64,000 nucleotides of DNA from Vibrio astriarenae (GTDB taxonomy: Bacteria > Pseudomonadota > Gammaproteobacteria > Enterobacterales > Vibrionaceae): contig NZ_CP047475.1 in the NCBI RefSeq assembly GCF_010587385.1, positions 1,488,001 to 1,552,000 on the forward strand, given 5' to 3'. The position numbers and the translations under genes were made by a program. Below, piece after piece: positions 18,840 through 27,957 of this stretch. The notes below the pieces were generated by a model. It searched no databases and was not told the origin of the DNA. It was given only the letters and a program-made list of their open reading frames with translations. How positions within the stretch are numbered: position 1 is the first letter of the stretch; each line of letters starts with the position of its first letter.

Positions 18840-20736
18840 CGGCCTTCTGGGCTTTGGCGACCATCCGCTTCTTGATCATGTTGAATTCGCTTTACAAGAG
18901 AATGAGCGTGTTTGTCTGGTTGGGCGCAATGGTGCGGGTAAATCTACGCTGATGAAGGTGTTATCAGGTGAGGTTTTACTTGATGATGGCAAGCTAAACA
19001 TTACTCAAGATGTTGTTGTTTCACGTCTTGAGCAGGATCCACCGCGGAATGAGCAAGGTACGGTTTATGACTATGTCGCTAAAGGCCTAGCTGAGGTGGG
19101 AGAGCAGTTGAAGATCTATCAGGATCTACTTGATCTCGTTGCCGTAGAGCCGACTGAGTCAAACATCAAACGTTTAGCAAACACCCAAGAACAGCTTGAA
19201 CACTCGGGAGCTTGGCGCTTCGAAGATCGTATCAAAAACGTGTTAGCGGCCCTTAAGCTGGACGGTCATACTAAGCTGTCGGACCTTTCTGGTGGTTGGC
19301 AGCGTAAAGCAGCGCTTGCGCGAGCACTCGTTCGTGACCCTGACGTATTGTTACTTGATGAACCAACTAACCACCTAGATGTAACAACGATTGAGTGGCT
19401 AGAGGGCTTTTTAAAAGACTTCCGCGGTTCCATTATCTTTATTTCGCATGACCGTGCTTTCATCAAATCAATGGCAACACGCATTGTTGACCTAGATCGC
19501 GGCGCACTGAGCTCATTCCCAGGTGATTATGAAAATTACCTGGTTGAAAAAGAAGAGATGCTACGCGTTGAAGAGATGCAGAATGCTGAGTTTGATAAAA
19601 AGCTCGCTCAAGAAGAGGTGTGGATTCGTCAAGGGATTAAGGCTCGTCGCACTCGTAACGAAGGACGTGTACGCGCACTAAAAGCTTTACGTGAAGAACG
19701 CAAAGAGCGCCGTGAAGTGCAGGGTAAAGCCAATATCCGTATTGATGATGCAGCGCGCTCAGGCAAAATTGTGTTTGAAGCGAATAATCTTGGTTTCAGC
19801 TTTGATGGCAAGACGATCGTCAATGATTTTACCTTCAACATCATGCGAGGTGATCGTATTGCTCTTATCGGCCCTAATGGCTGTGGTAAGAGTACGCTGC
19901 TTAAGTTGTTATTGGGCAATTTGGAGCCAACACAAGGCAGTTTGCACTGTGGTACCAAACTTGAAGTCGCTTATTTTGACCAATACCGGGAGATTTTGGA
20001 TCCAGAGAAAACCGTTATCGACAACTTGGCTGATGGTAAGCAAGAAGTGATGGTAGGCGGTCGTCAGCGTCATGCCCTAAGTTATCTGCAAGACTTTTTG
20101 TTCTCTCCAAAGCGTGCCCGCACACCTGTAAAGGCGCTTTCAGGTGGTGAGAAAAATCGCTTGTTACTCGCGCGTATTTTCTTACGTTCAAATAACTTAT
20201 TAATCCTAGATGAACCGACCAACGATTTAGATATCGAAACTTTGGAACTTTTAGAGGATTTGCTTGCCAATTATCAGGGTACTTTGCTTTTGGTGAGCCA
20301 CGACCGTCAATTTGTCGATAATACTGTAACTTCAAGCTGGATTTTTGAAGGCAACGGCATCATCGAAGAGTTCGTTGGTGGCTATCATGATGCACAGCAA
20401 CAACGTGAGCAAGTCAAAGCAAGCCGTGCTGCGTATGAAAAGCCAGCAAAAGTTGAAAAGGTGGTTGACCCAACTCCCAAAACAACGGTAAAACCGGGTA
20501 AGTCGAAGAAGTTATCTTATAAACTGCAACGAGAGCTAGAAGCCTTACCTGAAAAACTTGAGCAACTCGAAACCGAAATCGGTGAGATGCAAGAACAAGT
20601 AAATAATCCAGAGTTCTTCAGCAAAGGCGTTGAAGTAACTCAACCAATTTTAGACAAACTAGCTAAACTTGAAGAAGAGCTGGAAATTGCTTTCGAACGC
20701 TGGGACGAGCTCGAAGCAATGCAACAGGAAAGTTAA
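18817..20736 (+). CDS. uup: ABC-F ATPase Uup
   Basis: A 639-residue ABC-F protein: two soluble ATPase domains with no membrane part, acting at the ribosome and in precise excision of transposons. Walker A motifs GRNGAGKST (about 36-44) and GPNGCGKST (about 352-360), signatures LSGGW and LSGGE, and a C-terminal coiled coil (from about 560) that defines Uup among ABC-F members. The start codon overlaps the glutaredoxin-like gene by 23 bases. The DUF3466 gene follows after four bases. Confidence 0.93.
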   Translation: MALLTIHNGLLGFGDHPLLDHVEFALQENERVCLVGRNGAGKSTLMKVLSGEVLLDDGKLNITQDVVVSRLEQDPPRNEQGTVYDYVAKGLAEVGEQLKIYQDLLDLVAVEPTESNIKRLANTQEQLEHSGAWRFEDRIKNVLAALKLDGHTKLSDLSGGWQRKAALARALVRDPDVLLLDEPTNHLDVTTIEWLEGFLKDFRGSIIFISHDRAFIKSMATRIVDLDRGALSSFPGDYENYLVEKEEMLRVEEMQNAEFDKKLAQEEVWIRQGIKARRTRNEGRVRALKALREERKERREVQGKANIRIDDAARSGKIVFEANNLGFSFDGKTIVNDFTFNIMRGDRIALIGPNGCGKSTLLKLLLGNLEPTQGSLHCGTKLEVAYFDQYREILDPEKTVIDNLADGKQEVMVGGRQRHALSYLQDFLFSPKRARTPVKALSGGEKNRLLLARIFLRSNNLLILDEPTNDLDIETLELLEDLLANYQGTLLLVSHDRQFVDNTVTSSWIFEGNGIIEEFVGGYHDAQQQREQVKASRAAYEKPAKVEKVVDPTPKTTVKPGKSKKLSYKLQRELEALPEKLEQLETEIGEMQEQVNNPEFFSKGVEVTQPILDKLAKLEEELEIAFERWDELEAMQQES

Positions 20737-20740
20737 TTTA

Positions 20741-22534
20741 ATGAGTAGTACAAATTTTAAGTTGAGTGTAGTGACGGTGTCACTGCTTTCGACGTTTTCA
20801 GCAAATGCTATCGAGCCGATGTATAACGTTGTCAAAGTTGACGTCACTGATAGTGTAGAAAACACCCACTCATACAACGAGGTTCATGGTGTGGCTATTA
20901 CACCGACAACTGAAAGGCAGCTTTCTATACTTGATTACAAGGGATGTTTTACTCAAACTTCTGATGTGAATTGTAGCGAAGACTTCCTTGTAGCCGGTGA
21001 GGCTCGAGTGTCGGTTGAAGGTGTTAGCCTTCGAGATGAAGCTCCTTTTGCTATGGATGCTTCCTTTGGTTATATTGAAGATTATGATTCGTTTAAAAGC
21101 TACTGCTATCGTGAGCTACTTTACGCGACATGCGAGAGCTGGGCGAGAACCCATTGGAATGCATGGAGTCGTCAGGTAAACACGGGAGTCCAAAATATTC
21201 AGGCATTTGTCGAGAATAATGATGACCTCTATGTAAATACTGATTTTAATAACCTAATTAACCGATTGTATGTTAGTGAGGTTGATCAGGGTGACGGCAC
21301 TTTCGAAACAACCGTTAGTCCAATTGGTATTCAATCGACCCAATCTGCAGGTAGCGTATATGGTGCTCGCCTTGGTATTCAATCTAACGTCGAGCTGCCA
21401 GTTGATGACAGCATCGTAGATTATAGAACATGGGCTCAATTAAATATTACTGACGTGGATAATAATGATGTGTCCACATCGTATATCGTTGGTAGTAGCT
21501 CGCGTGTTCGTAATAATACTAATGGTGACCACTTTATATCCAACGCTACCGTCTGGAAGTCAGAAAACGGGGGTACCTATGAGTACGCTCGCATTGGGTG
21601 GCCAAGTGGTAAAGAAAAAGACGGTGAGCGTTTGGCACAGGGCAGTATCCGTGATATCGCCTTAACCTCGAGTGGCATCTATGCAGTTGGATACAATACT
21701 TACGACAATAATAACAACTACTACGAAGCATCGGTATTTAGAGTTAATGACGATGATACCTTTGTAAATGTTGGTGGTATCTCAGGTGCAAGAGTTAAGA
21801 ACAGTGATGGGGATGTGGTTTACAGCAACACACAGCTCGTATCTATGAATGATAATGGAGTAGCTATCGGTGAATCGAAGCTTTATGGTAGTCGTCCTGA
21901 AAATGGTGCAGCGGCCAATAAACCATTTGTTGTTGAGAACATCGTAAGTAATCGCTCGGCTAAGTATCTACAGAGTTATGGACAAAGTCTATTCTTCACT
22001 GGTGTGGGGGCAGATTTAGGTGCAATAAACAATTTTAATGAAATTGTCGGTACAATTGACGCGTCGCAAGCTCGTGAAAACGATGGGCAACCTCGTCGCC
22101 GACGCGGTTTTATTTATACGGTTCCCAATATGGAAACGAGTAAGAGAGCAGAGTTGTACAACAACAAGGCTTGGCTGCTTGATGATTTGACTAACGATGG
22201 TAATCCAAACGGTATCAATAACCACTACAGGATCATTGCGGCGTCTGACATTAATGATGCAGGTGTTATTTCAGCTACTGCGATCTACTGTGCTGATGGT
22301 TATGATGATACGACTCACAACTCTTATTGTGGCAATCAAGTAGGTGTTGAAGAAGTCGTTGCTGTTAAGTTAGTTCCAAATCCTTTGGCTTTGATTAATG
22401 AAGATGGTGAAATAACGGATGATCCCGAGATTGCTGCCCGTGGCGTGAACGATCCTCCGGTTGATCGTCAAGGCGCTGGCTTCGGTTGGTTGTTCCTTGT
22501 TGCTCTCGGTTTCTTAGGGTTCCGTAGAAAATAG
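20741..22534 (+). CDS. DUF3466 surface/secreted protein with GlyGly-CTERM-like tail
   Basis: A 597-residue exported protein. A signal peptide ends about residue 23 (SLLSTFSANA). The C-terminus GAGFGWLFLVALGFLGFRRK is a glycine-led membrane helix ending in arginines, the GlyGly-CTERM pattern handled by rhombosortase in Vibrio. The body contains repeated INDAG/MNDNG-type motifs, consistent with beta-propeller-like repeats of DUF3466. I chose the ATG at 20741 because upstream in-frame codons lie inside uup. Function is unknown; it is probably co-transcribed with uup. A perfect matS site lies in its signal-peptide region. Confidence 0.85.
   Translation: MSSTNFKLSVVTVSLLSTFSANAIEPMYNVVKVDVTDSVENTHSYNEVHGVAITPTTERQLSILDYKGCFTQTSDVNCSEDFLVAGEARVSVEGVSLRDEAPFAMDASFGYIEDYDSFKSYCYRELLYATCESWARTHWNAWSRQVNTGVQNIQAFVENNDDLYVNTDFNNLINRLYVSEVDQGDGTFETTVSPIGIQSTQSAGSVYGARLGIQSNVELPVDDSIVDYRTWAQLNITDVDNNDVSTSYIVGSSSRVRNNTNGDHFISNATVWKSENGGTYEYARIGWPSGKEKDGERLAQGSIRDIALTSSGIYAVGYNTYDNNNNYYEASVFRVNDDDTFVNVGGISGARVKNSDGDVVYSNTQLVSMNDNGVAIGESKLYGSRPENGAAANKPFVVENIVSNRSAKYLQSYGQSLFFTGVGADLGAINNFNEIVGTIDASQARENDGQPRRRRGFIYTVPNMETSKRAELYNNKAWLLDDLTNDGNPNGINNHYRIIAASDINDAGVISATAIYCADGYDDTTHNSYCGNQVGVEEVVAVKLVPNPLALINEDGEITDDPEIAARGVNDPPVDRQGAGFGWLFLVALGFLGFRRK
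20771..20783 (+). promoter_or_regulatory. matS site (MatP binding)
   Basis: GTGACGGTGTCAC, a perfect match to GTGACRNYGTCAC, inside the start of the DUF3466 gene. Confidence 0.85.
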
Positions 22535-22551
22535 ACTTTTTTTTCGATCAG

Positions 22552-22587
22552 AGCACGCGCTCACATAAATGAGCGCGTGCTTTTTTT
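22552..22587 (+). terminator. terminator after the uup-DUF3466 unit
   Basis: A perfect 12-bp stem AGCACGCGCTCA/TGAGCGCGTGCT with a 6-base loop, followed by a T run. Confidence 0.93.
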
Positions 22588-22812
22588 ATATCTTGTATCT
22601 GGGCGCATTTTGTACGATCTTTATTAGGTAGTCACAAAAACTTCATGAAAGTTGATGCCGATACCAAAGGGAGGTTCTTTCACTTGGTAGGTATAAAAAG
22701 GCTGCTGTGACTCAGTCTTTATTTATTGCTGATGCCAAGTACAGTGGGAGACCCGCAATACTTTGGTTGTCATCTCAACGTGAACAACAAGTACGTTAAA
22801 GAGGACGACATA

Positions 22813-22986
22813 ATGAAGAGACAAAAGCGAGATCGCAACGAAAGAGCACATTCGCAAGGATACAAAGCTGGTTTGAATGGACGCTCTTCCGAGGAATGTC
22901 CATATCAGCAAATGGAAGCGAAATCGTATTGGTTAGGTGGTTGGCGAGACGCAAGGGACGATAAAAACGCAGGCCTATACAAATAA
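22813..22986 (+). CDS. rmf: ribosome modulation factor
   Basis: A 57-residue basic protein that dimerises 70S ribosomes into inactive 100S particles in stationary phase. The sequence MKRQKRDRNERAHSQGYKAG, the central CPYQ and the LGGWRDARDD segment are nearly diagnostic. I chose the ATG at 22813 because GAGG lies 8 bases upstream; the longer frame beginning at 22726 adds 29 residues unlike the family. Position next to fabA is conserved with E. coli. Probably induced on starvation, although no promoter can be proved from the sequence. Confidence 0.95.
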   Translation: MKRQKRDRNERAHSQGYKAGLNGRSSEECPYQQMEAKSYWLGGWRDARDDKNAGLYK

Positions 22987-23023
22987 GATCGAATACGTGT
23001 TTAACTTATAGAATTGAGAGAAT

Positions 23024-23046
23024 CAAGGCCCCGAATAGGGGCCTTG
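23024..23046 (+). terminator. terminator-like hairpin after rmf
   Basis: CAAGGCCCC pairs with GGGGCCTTG around GAATA. The following T tract is weak (GTGCTTTT). Confidence 0.7.
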
Positions 23047-23063
23047 GTGCTTTTGAGGCATAA

Positions 23064-23103
23064 CTAAAGTGGGTAATTTGGGCCTTTAACCCCACTCTAG
23101 TTA
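23064..23103 (-). terminator. terminator-like hairpin after fabA
   Basis: AACTAAAGTGGG pairs with CCCACTCTAGTT (one mismatch) just beyond the fabA stop; it separates the convergent rmf and fabA transcripts. Confidence 0.55.
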
Positions 23104-23112
23104 CACTCGCGA

Positions 23113-23631
23113 TTAGAATGCTGACGTATCTTGGAACAGACCGACTTTAAGGTCTTTAGCGACATAGATTTCTTTTCCGTCAACCAATACGCGACCGTCA
23201 GCAAGACCCATCACAAGTTTGCGGTTTACAACGCGCTTCATGTGGATTTCGTAAGTCACTTTTTTAGCTGTTGGCAGGATTTGACCTGTAAATTTCACTT
23301 CACCTACGCCAAGTGCACGACCTTTGCCTTTTCCGCCAACCCAGCCAAGGAAGAAACCAACTAGCTGCCACATCGCATCTAAGCCTAGGCAACCAGGCAT
23401 TACTGGGTCACCAGGGAAGTGACAGTCGAAAAACCATAGGTCTGGTGTGATATCAAGTTCAGCAAGAATTAAACCTTTACCAAAATCACCTTCAGTTTCT
23501 GACATCTTGGTAACGCGATCCATCATCAACATGTTTGGCGCTGGAAGTTGAGGATAACCTGGGCCAAATAGTTCGCCTTGGCTTGATGCTAATAGTTCGT
23601 CGCGGTTATAAGATTCTTTCTTGTTTTGCAT
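23113..23631 (-). CDS. fabA: 3-hydroxydecanoyl-ACP dehydratase/isomerase
   Basis: A 172-residue FabA, the hot-dog-fold enzyme that dehydrates 3-hydroxydecanoyl-ACP and isomerises the product to the cis-3 form, starting unsaturated fatty acid synthesis. The catalytic histidine is in [14 protein letters not shown] (about H71) and the acidic partner in [10 protein letters not shown] start at MQNKKESY (23631), which gives exactly the E. coli length of 172; the open frame extends 21 codons further but those are unlike the family. Lies downstream of the Lon-like protease gene on the same strand, 110 bases apart. Confidence 0.96.
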   Translation of the reverse strand: MQNKKESYNRDELLASSQGELFGPGYPQLPAPNMLMMDRVTKMSETEGDFGKGLILAELDITPDLWFFDCHFPGDPVMPGCLGLDAMWQLVGFFLGWVGGKGKGRALGVGEVKFTGQILPTAKKVTYEIHMKRVVNRKLVMGLADGRVLVDGKEIYVAKDLKVGLFQDTSAF

Positions 23632-23741
23632 TTTGCTTACTACTCCAAATGTTGATTTACGCATCTTAGAGAACACGTGTACGCTAAACAACACCGACCA
23701 GTGTGAAAGGTATTAAAGTGCAAGCTCAAGCACATTTTGAT

Positions 23742-25427
23742 TTAAAACCAACTTCTTAGACGTTCAAAAATGGTCATAGGATGAGCATGTCGATCAAACG
23801 CTTCAATGCGCTCTGCGATTTTGCCAAGTACGGTTTCTTGTTCAGGTTGCTCTTCAGTTTCTAACTCTTTCTGTTCATCCCTAAATGGAATATTCATAAG
23901 TATAGGAACGGCTTCATCTACGCTAGAAACAGACCAAATGTGAAATTCACCATTGCGAATGCTGTTTACTACATCACGGTTCAGTGCAAGATGCTTCAGA
24001 TTAGACTTGGGTAAGATGACACCTTGATGACCGGTGAAACCTTGATGCTGACAAACGTGATAAAAACCTTCTATTTTTTCATTTAGGCCGCCGACAGCTT
24101 GTACGCGCCCAAATTGATCGACGGCACCTGTCACAGCAATTTGTTGGTTGATTGGACAGTCTGATAACGCACTCACAAAGCAACATAACTCGGCAAGAGA
24201 CGCGCTGTCACCATCCACTTCACAGTAAGATTGCTCAAATACAAGAGAAGCAGAGTAGGGTAATGGCTCCTCTAATTGGAGGGCACTACTCACAAATGCT
24301 TGCATGATCATCATTCCTTTGGCATGCAAGTTACCACCAAGATCGGCTTTACGCTCAACGTCAGAAATGTCACCATCACCAAAGTGGATGACACATGAGA
24401 TTCGAGCAGGCTCCCCATACGCTCGCGGGTGGCCAGGAACATCAATAACCGTCAAACCATTCACTTGGCCAACTTGCTCGCCTTCTGTTTCAATGATCAC
24501 CTGTCCATCACGGATGTCAGATAAAGCACGATCAGGAAGGTAAGACTCTCGATACGTTCTATCTTGAATGACGCCCTCGATGTCATCACTTGAAATTGAA
24601 GATCGGTTACCGCGTAACGCTGATTCTTCCAATATAGAGACATGCCACAAAAGCCCCAAAGGCATGTAGCGTTGATCCTCAGTCTCACGTGCACCAGCTA
24701 TCATCAAGGTATGAATGGCACTTGATTCCAGAATAGGCAACTCATGCTTATCTGATAACCATTTTACAAACCCAAGATAGTCATTGATGGCCGACTCAGA
24801 GAGCTGGATCTCTAATTCAATTTCACTGAATAGAGCAAGACCAGAATGAATCTCATCGTCTAAGTACTCAAGTTCAGCAAATTGGGTTCTGTCACCAACG
24901 ATCACAATCTTTATGTCGTGAGTTGAGTGAGGAGCGGGTTGTTTGCCGTACTTTCTATCAGAGCAAAGTGGTGAGATAGCTTGGCCAAGCACCAGTGCTT
25001 TAACCGTTAACCATTGTTGGGGATTAGCCAATAAGAAGTTCGCGCTAAGAACCAGAACGCCTTCATGAAGCTCGGATATGATACCTGGAGTATGTACAGT
25101 TTCTCCGGACTCGGTGACACGGTAACTACCAAAAACATCATAAGAATCAAGGGTTGAAGAGGCGATAACACGACTCGCTGTTGCCCCTTGAACTTGTTCG
25201 ACAATCTCGTTGAAGTAAATCGGGTTGTCTGGAGCATTAACCAATAGAATTCGAGAGACACCGCCTTGTTTACGCGCTTGCGAATGCATAGAAAAAGTCG
25301 TTAAAGCTTGGGTAAACCTACGCTGCAAACTCATAAAAGAGCAGGGCACCAGTGTATTGAAAGCATCAATCGAACGTTGATATTGGTCGTATTGCGGGCA
25401 TACCGATTGCCATGTTTCTTGATTCAT
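23742..25427 (-). CDS. Lon-like ATP-independent protease (YcbZ type)
   Basis: A 561-residue protein of the Lon-like (YcbZ/LonH) group that sits between fabA and matP in E. coli and vibrios. The C-terminal Lon protease domain is complete: catalytic serine in GDSASLAELC and lysine in GLNEKIEGF, about 43 residues apart. The N-terminal region resembles a degenerate AAA domain without a clear Walker A, so ATP use is doubtful. I chose the ATG at 25427; a TTG seven codons upstream is also open. Substrates are unknown. Confidence 0.85.
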   Translation of the reverse strand: MNQETWQSVCPQYDQYQRSIDAFNTLVPCSFMSLQRRFTQALTTFSMHSQARKQGGVSRILLVNAPDNPIYFNEIVEQVQGATASRVIASSTLDSYDVFGSYRVTESGETVHTPGIISELHEGVLVLSANFLLANPQQWLTVKALVLGQAISPLCSDRKYGKQPAPHSTHDIKIVIVGDRTQFAELEYLDDEIHSGLALFSEIELEIQLSESAINDYLGFVKWLSDKHELPILESSAIHTLMIAGARETEDQRYMPLGLLWHVSILEESALRGNRSSISSDDIEGVIQDRTYRESYLPDRALSDIRDGQVIIETEGEQVGQVNGLTVIDVPGHPRAYGEPARISCVIHFGDGDISDVERKADLGGNLHAKGMMIMQAFVSSALQLEEPLPYSASLVFEQSYCEVDGDSASLAELCCFVSALSDCPINQQIAVTGAVDQFGRVQAVGGLNEKIEGFYHVCQHQGFTGHQGVILPKSNLKHLALNRDVVNSIRNGEFHIWSVSSVDEAVPILMNIPFRDEQKELETEEQPEQETVLGKIAERIEAFDRHAHPMTIFERLRSWF

Positions 25428-25650
25428 AGATTCTCGAGGTGAAGTCAAACTATCTTTAATGATGCGAATTATACCCGTATCTCTTTGCAGATGCGCGCAG
25501 TTTCCTCAGGAAATGGTTACTGCACGATGTAATGTAATTTATTGAATCTAATCATGCAGTTCATGATCGTACTCTCTATTTTACATAGTCTCTGTTCACA
25601 AGGGTGTATTTTTGGGTTACGCTGTCACCCTTATTTTTGGGGAATGGCAA

Positions 25651-26100
25651 ATGAAATACCAGCAATTAGAAAACTTAGAATGTGGATGGAAATGGCAGTA
25701 CCTAATTAAAAAGTGGAAAGATGGCGATAACATCACTCGTTACGTTGATACCAGTGAGCAGAAAGCGGCAGTGGATCAACTAAGAGAGATGGAGTCTGTT
25801 CCGACACTCGTTTTAGAGTGGATTGAAGAACATATGTCTGAAGAGCTTGATGTTAAACTCAAGCAGGCTATTCGAGCAAAACGCAAACGTCACTACAACG
25901 CAGAACAAATTCACACTCGTAAGAAATCAATCGACTTAGACTACCGAGTGTGGGAAAAGCTCTCTTATCGTGCAAATGAGTTGGGCTGTACATTGTCAGA
26001 TGCTATTGAATATTTACTGTCAGAAGCTTCACGCAGCGAAAAAGCCACGCAAACCGTAAGTTCACTGAAAGAAGATCTGAACAAGTTACTGCAGGAGTAA
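25651..26100 (+). CDS. matP: macrodomain Ter protein MatP
   Basis: A 149-residue DNA-binding protein that binds matS sites, bridges terminus DNA and couples it to the divisome through ZapB. An N-terminal helical bundle (about 1-105) is followed by a ribbon-helix-helix segment starting at TRKKSIDLDYRVWEKLSYRA and a C-terminal coiled tail. Length equals that of E. coli MatP (150). The ATG at 25651 has GGGGA nine bases upstream; the open frame from 25612 adds 13 residues. Divergent from the Lon-like gene. Four perfect matS sites in this window agree with its role. Confidence 0.95.
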   Translation: MKYQQLENLECGWKWQYLIKKWKDGDNITRYVDTSEQKAAVDQLREMESVPTLVLEWIEEHMSEELDVKLKQAIRAKRKRHYNAEQIHTRKKSIDLDYRVWEKLSYRANELGCTLSDAIEYLLSEASRSEKATQTVSSLKEDLNKLLQE

Positions 26101-26141
26101 GTCACAGTTTTTACGATAGCTTTAACACTGATTTTCAAATA

Positions 26142-26175
26142 AGCCTCGAAGTGCCATGCAGTTCGAGGCTTTTTC
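26142..26175 (+). terminator. terminator after matP
   Basis: Perfect 9-bp stem AGCCTCGAA/TTCGAGGCT followed by TTTTT. Confidence 0.9.
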
Positions 26176-26241
26176 ATATATGAGGTTCTGTTAAGACCGA
26201 TAGCATGGTTAGACACTTATGATTAAGATGGATTGACCAAA

Positions 26242-26574
26242 GTGAAACTGAGATTAGTAGAAAGTGTTTGCATTTTGATTCTAGGTCTAAACTCAGCGCA
26301 AGCTGACGACTCAGAGCGAAATGAGACGGCTGGAATGATTAAATCCAAACTTGAAAAAGTTTTACGGAAGCAAAATTTTTCAGACAACAGCTACTGTGAA
26401 GTGATGATCGAAATGGAACATTCGCATCAATATGCACAAATTAAACGTGTCAGTTCTCGAGGAGACTACAAACTCTGCAAAGAGAGCGAGCGTTGGCTGA
26501 AGAAAGGAAAAAAATTTCGTTATAAAAAAGCTGAAAAGTTTATCCGGTTACAGTTACTCGCAAACGAGCTTTAA
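26242..26574 (+). CDS. small exported protein, TolA C-terminal-like
   Basis: About 110 residues from a GTG start at 26242: a signal peptide (hydrophobic stretch ending LNSAQA) and a mature part with two cysteines (SYCEVMIEM and DYKLCKESERW). Spacing of the cysteines, with a beta-hairpin between and a helix plus KAEKFIRLQL after, resembles the TolA/TonB C-terminal fold, here without the usual long stalk. That is inference; the family is not certain. A TTG at 26233 is an alternative start. It is the last intact host gene left of the dif insertion. Confidence 0.6.
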   Translation: MKLRLVESVCILILGLNSAQADDSERNETAGMIKSKLEKVLRKQNFSDNSYCEVMIEMEHSHQYAQIKRVSSRGDYKLCKESERWLKKGKKFRYKKAEKFIRLQLLANEL

Positions 26575-26592
26575 GGATTCGACAGATATGCT

Positions 26593-26937
26593 TCAAAACA
26601 GCAATTGCCGGAGTGTTTCTTTGGAGACCTTCAAGTTGTGTTGCTCAATTAGCTTTTCGAGGGCAAAGGTCGGAGAAAAGTCAGCATACTGGGCTCGAAC
26701 TATCTCCAAAACTTGCATCCGAAAGTCATCCGCATAACGACGGTTACTTGGTCGACCGCGAGCAGCATGAGCAAGGCTTTGTGCACCATGAAGGCTTAGT
26801 TGGACAAGTAAGCGTCGAACTTGTCGTGGAGAGAGGTTTAGGATCTCTGCCGCGTCAACTTGACGAAGACGACGATCACGAACATCTTGCAGTACTTTAA
26901 ATCGGTTTAGGTCTTGGTTACTCATAGGGATTAACAT
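26593..26937 (-). pseudogene. 5' fragment of an ISNCY/IS1202-like transposase
   Basis: A 114-residue frame beginning near MSNQDLNRFKVLQDVRDR, with an HTH (VDAAEILNLSPRQVRRLL) and the arginine-rich RGRPSNRR that typify the start of ISNCY (IS1202 group) transposases, which are about 400-450 residues long. It stops after ETLRQLLF with no DDE catalytic part, so about three quarters are missing and the right portion of the element has been deleted. It lies 95 bases left of the first phage attachment site. Confidence 0.7.
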
Positions 26938-27031
26938 CGGTTTAGGTCCTCAGCAACGAACATCGAGACTTAATACGAGGACATTTCAATCTGGTCTAAA
27001 CCGGACATTACTAAATAGCTCTTACAACCCT

Positions 27032-27194
27032 AGTGCGCATTATGCGATGGGATTTATGTTGAGTGGTTTGCTTTAGCCGCAATGCCGTAAAGGGTGGGCG
27101 AGTGAGCTACTCATTGTCGGCCTTAGCCGTACATGTCGCGAGTGAGAATCGCTTTACAAGTGAAGCCCGTAACATAAACCCAGTAATGCGCATT
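27032..27194 (+). promoter_or_regulatory. folded ssDNA attachment site attP(+) of satellite copy 1
   Basis: XerC arm AGTGCGCATTA (27032-27042), an 11-base centre, then a XerD-like arm TTATGTTGAGT (27054-27064). About 110 bases on, AACATAAA (27171-27178) and TAATGCGCA (27184-27192) are exact complements of the two arms, so the single strand can fold into a hairpin with a bulged centre. This is the architecture of the CTXphi attP(+), which host XerC recombines directly as single-stranded DNA. Confidence 0.8.
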
Positions 27195-27497
27195 AAGGAT
27201 TACATTTCACCTTGCGCCCTTGAAGCGCACCCACCGAACACACCACACTTACTGAATCTAGCCCCGTAGGGATAAGCAATGCACGAAGTGCAAGCGAAGC
27301 ACCAAGCCGCCCACCGGTTTTGATTTTTGTTACCAAATTCAATCGGCGCGGTTAGCTACTGAACGTCACGAGCGTAGCCACTCCCCACACCCTGCTAAGC
27401 CTAATTGAAAAATGAAGCGTTCACCTTTGGTCGATTTTGGCAAAGAAAAGGTTCGGGTTCCTGTTACACCCGAACTAACTCCGGAATTCCGGAATTC
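27195..27497. other. satellite intergenic region with probable replication origin
   Basis: About 300 bases between the folded attachment site and the repressor gene, without a credible gene. Several short hairpins (for example CACGAAGTG and GCACGAAGTGC near 27285) suggest structured single-stranded DNA, as in filamentous-phage intergenic regions. The plus-strand origin should be here or in the folded site, but I cannot place the nick. Confidence 0.45.
27443..27475 (-). terminator. terminator of the satellite repressor gene (copy 1)
   Basis: GTTCGGGT (27451-27458) pairs with ACCCGAAC (27468-27475); read on the minus strand it is followed by CTTTTCTTT. It would end transcription of the repressor before the attachment site. 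The same hairpin occurs in copy 2 at 30872-30904. Confidence 0.75.
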
Positions 27498-27836
27498 TCA
27501 TCTTCTTTTGAAGTCGTCTAACTCTTTCAAAAACTCTCTGTGATCATCGAGCATTTCCCATGTTGTCATGATGACAACTTCTCTCGGCATATCCTTTATT
27601 GATAATTCTACAATAAAATCTTGCAGTTCCATTTTGTTGGATTCTTCTCCTCTACAGATTTCATTAGCAGAGATGTTGAGTGTTTCTGAAAGCTTTTGGA
27701 TCTGACTGGCTTTTGGCTCTGTCTCGCCGTTTTCCCATTTTAGATATGTCTGCTTTGCAACTTTGATTCTTTCTGCCACATCTTGTTGAGTTAGGTTTTT
27801 TCTCATTCTTGCAGCTCGAAGTACATCTTTAATCAC
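27498..27836 (-). CDS. satellite repressor, RstR-type HTH (copy 1)
   Basis: About 112 residues, with an N-terminal helix-turn-helix of the Cro/CI (HTH_3) type: RKNLTQQDVAERIKVAKQTY, then LKWENGETEPKASQIQKL. Divergent from Rep, as rstR is from rstA in CTXphi/RS1, so it should repress Rep and set immunity. I prefer the GTG at 27836, which has GAGGGA nine bases upstream; a TTG at 27851 adds five residues. An inverted repeat at 27853-27862/27932-27941 flanks the divergent promoter region and is the probable operator. Confidence 0.82.
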   Translation of the reverse strand: MIKDVLRAARMRKNLTQQDVAERIKVAKQTYLKWENGETEPKASQIQKLSETLNISANEICRGEESNKMELQDFIVELSIKDMPREVVIMTTWEMLDDHREFLKELDDFKRR

Positions 27837-27851
27837 TTTAAGTTCCCTCAA

Positions 27852-27941
27852 TGTACGTTTTTTTATTATTGTAACACCTGTTTTTTGATACCCATCCCTT
27901 GAAGTTTACTTTTCCACATTGTAAGGTACATAAAAACGTAC
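27852..27941. promoter_or_regulatory. probable operator between repressor and Rep (copy 1)
   Basis: GTACGTTTTT at 27853-27862 and AAAAACGTAC at 27932-27941 form a perfect 10-bp inverted repeat spanning the divergent promoter region. A repressor bound to both half-regions could shut both genes. Copy 2 has the same repeat (31282-31369) with the arms one base closer because one T is lost between them. Confidence 0.5.
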
Positions 27942-27957
27942 TTGACAGGGTTTTGAT

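Noticed and set aside
27063..27269. 68-codon frame on the plus strand (and its copy at 30492-30698)
   Set aside because: It lies inside the folded attachment site, has no ribosome site, and its codons follow the hairpin structure rather than a protein pattern; most likely not a gene.
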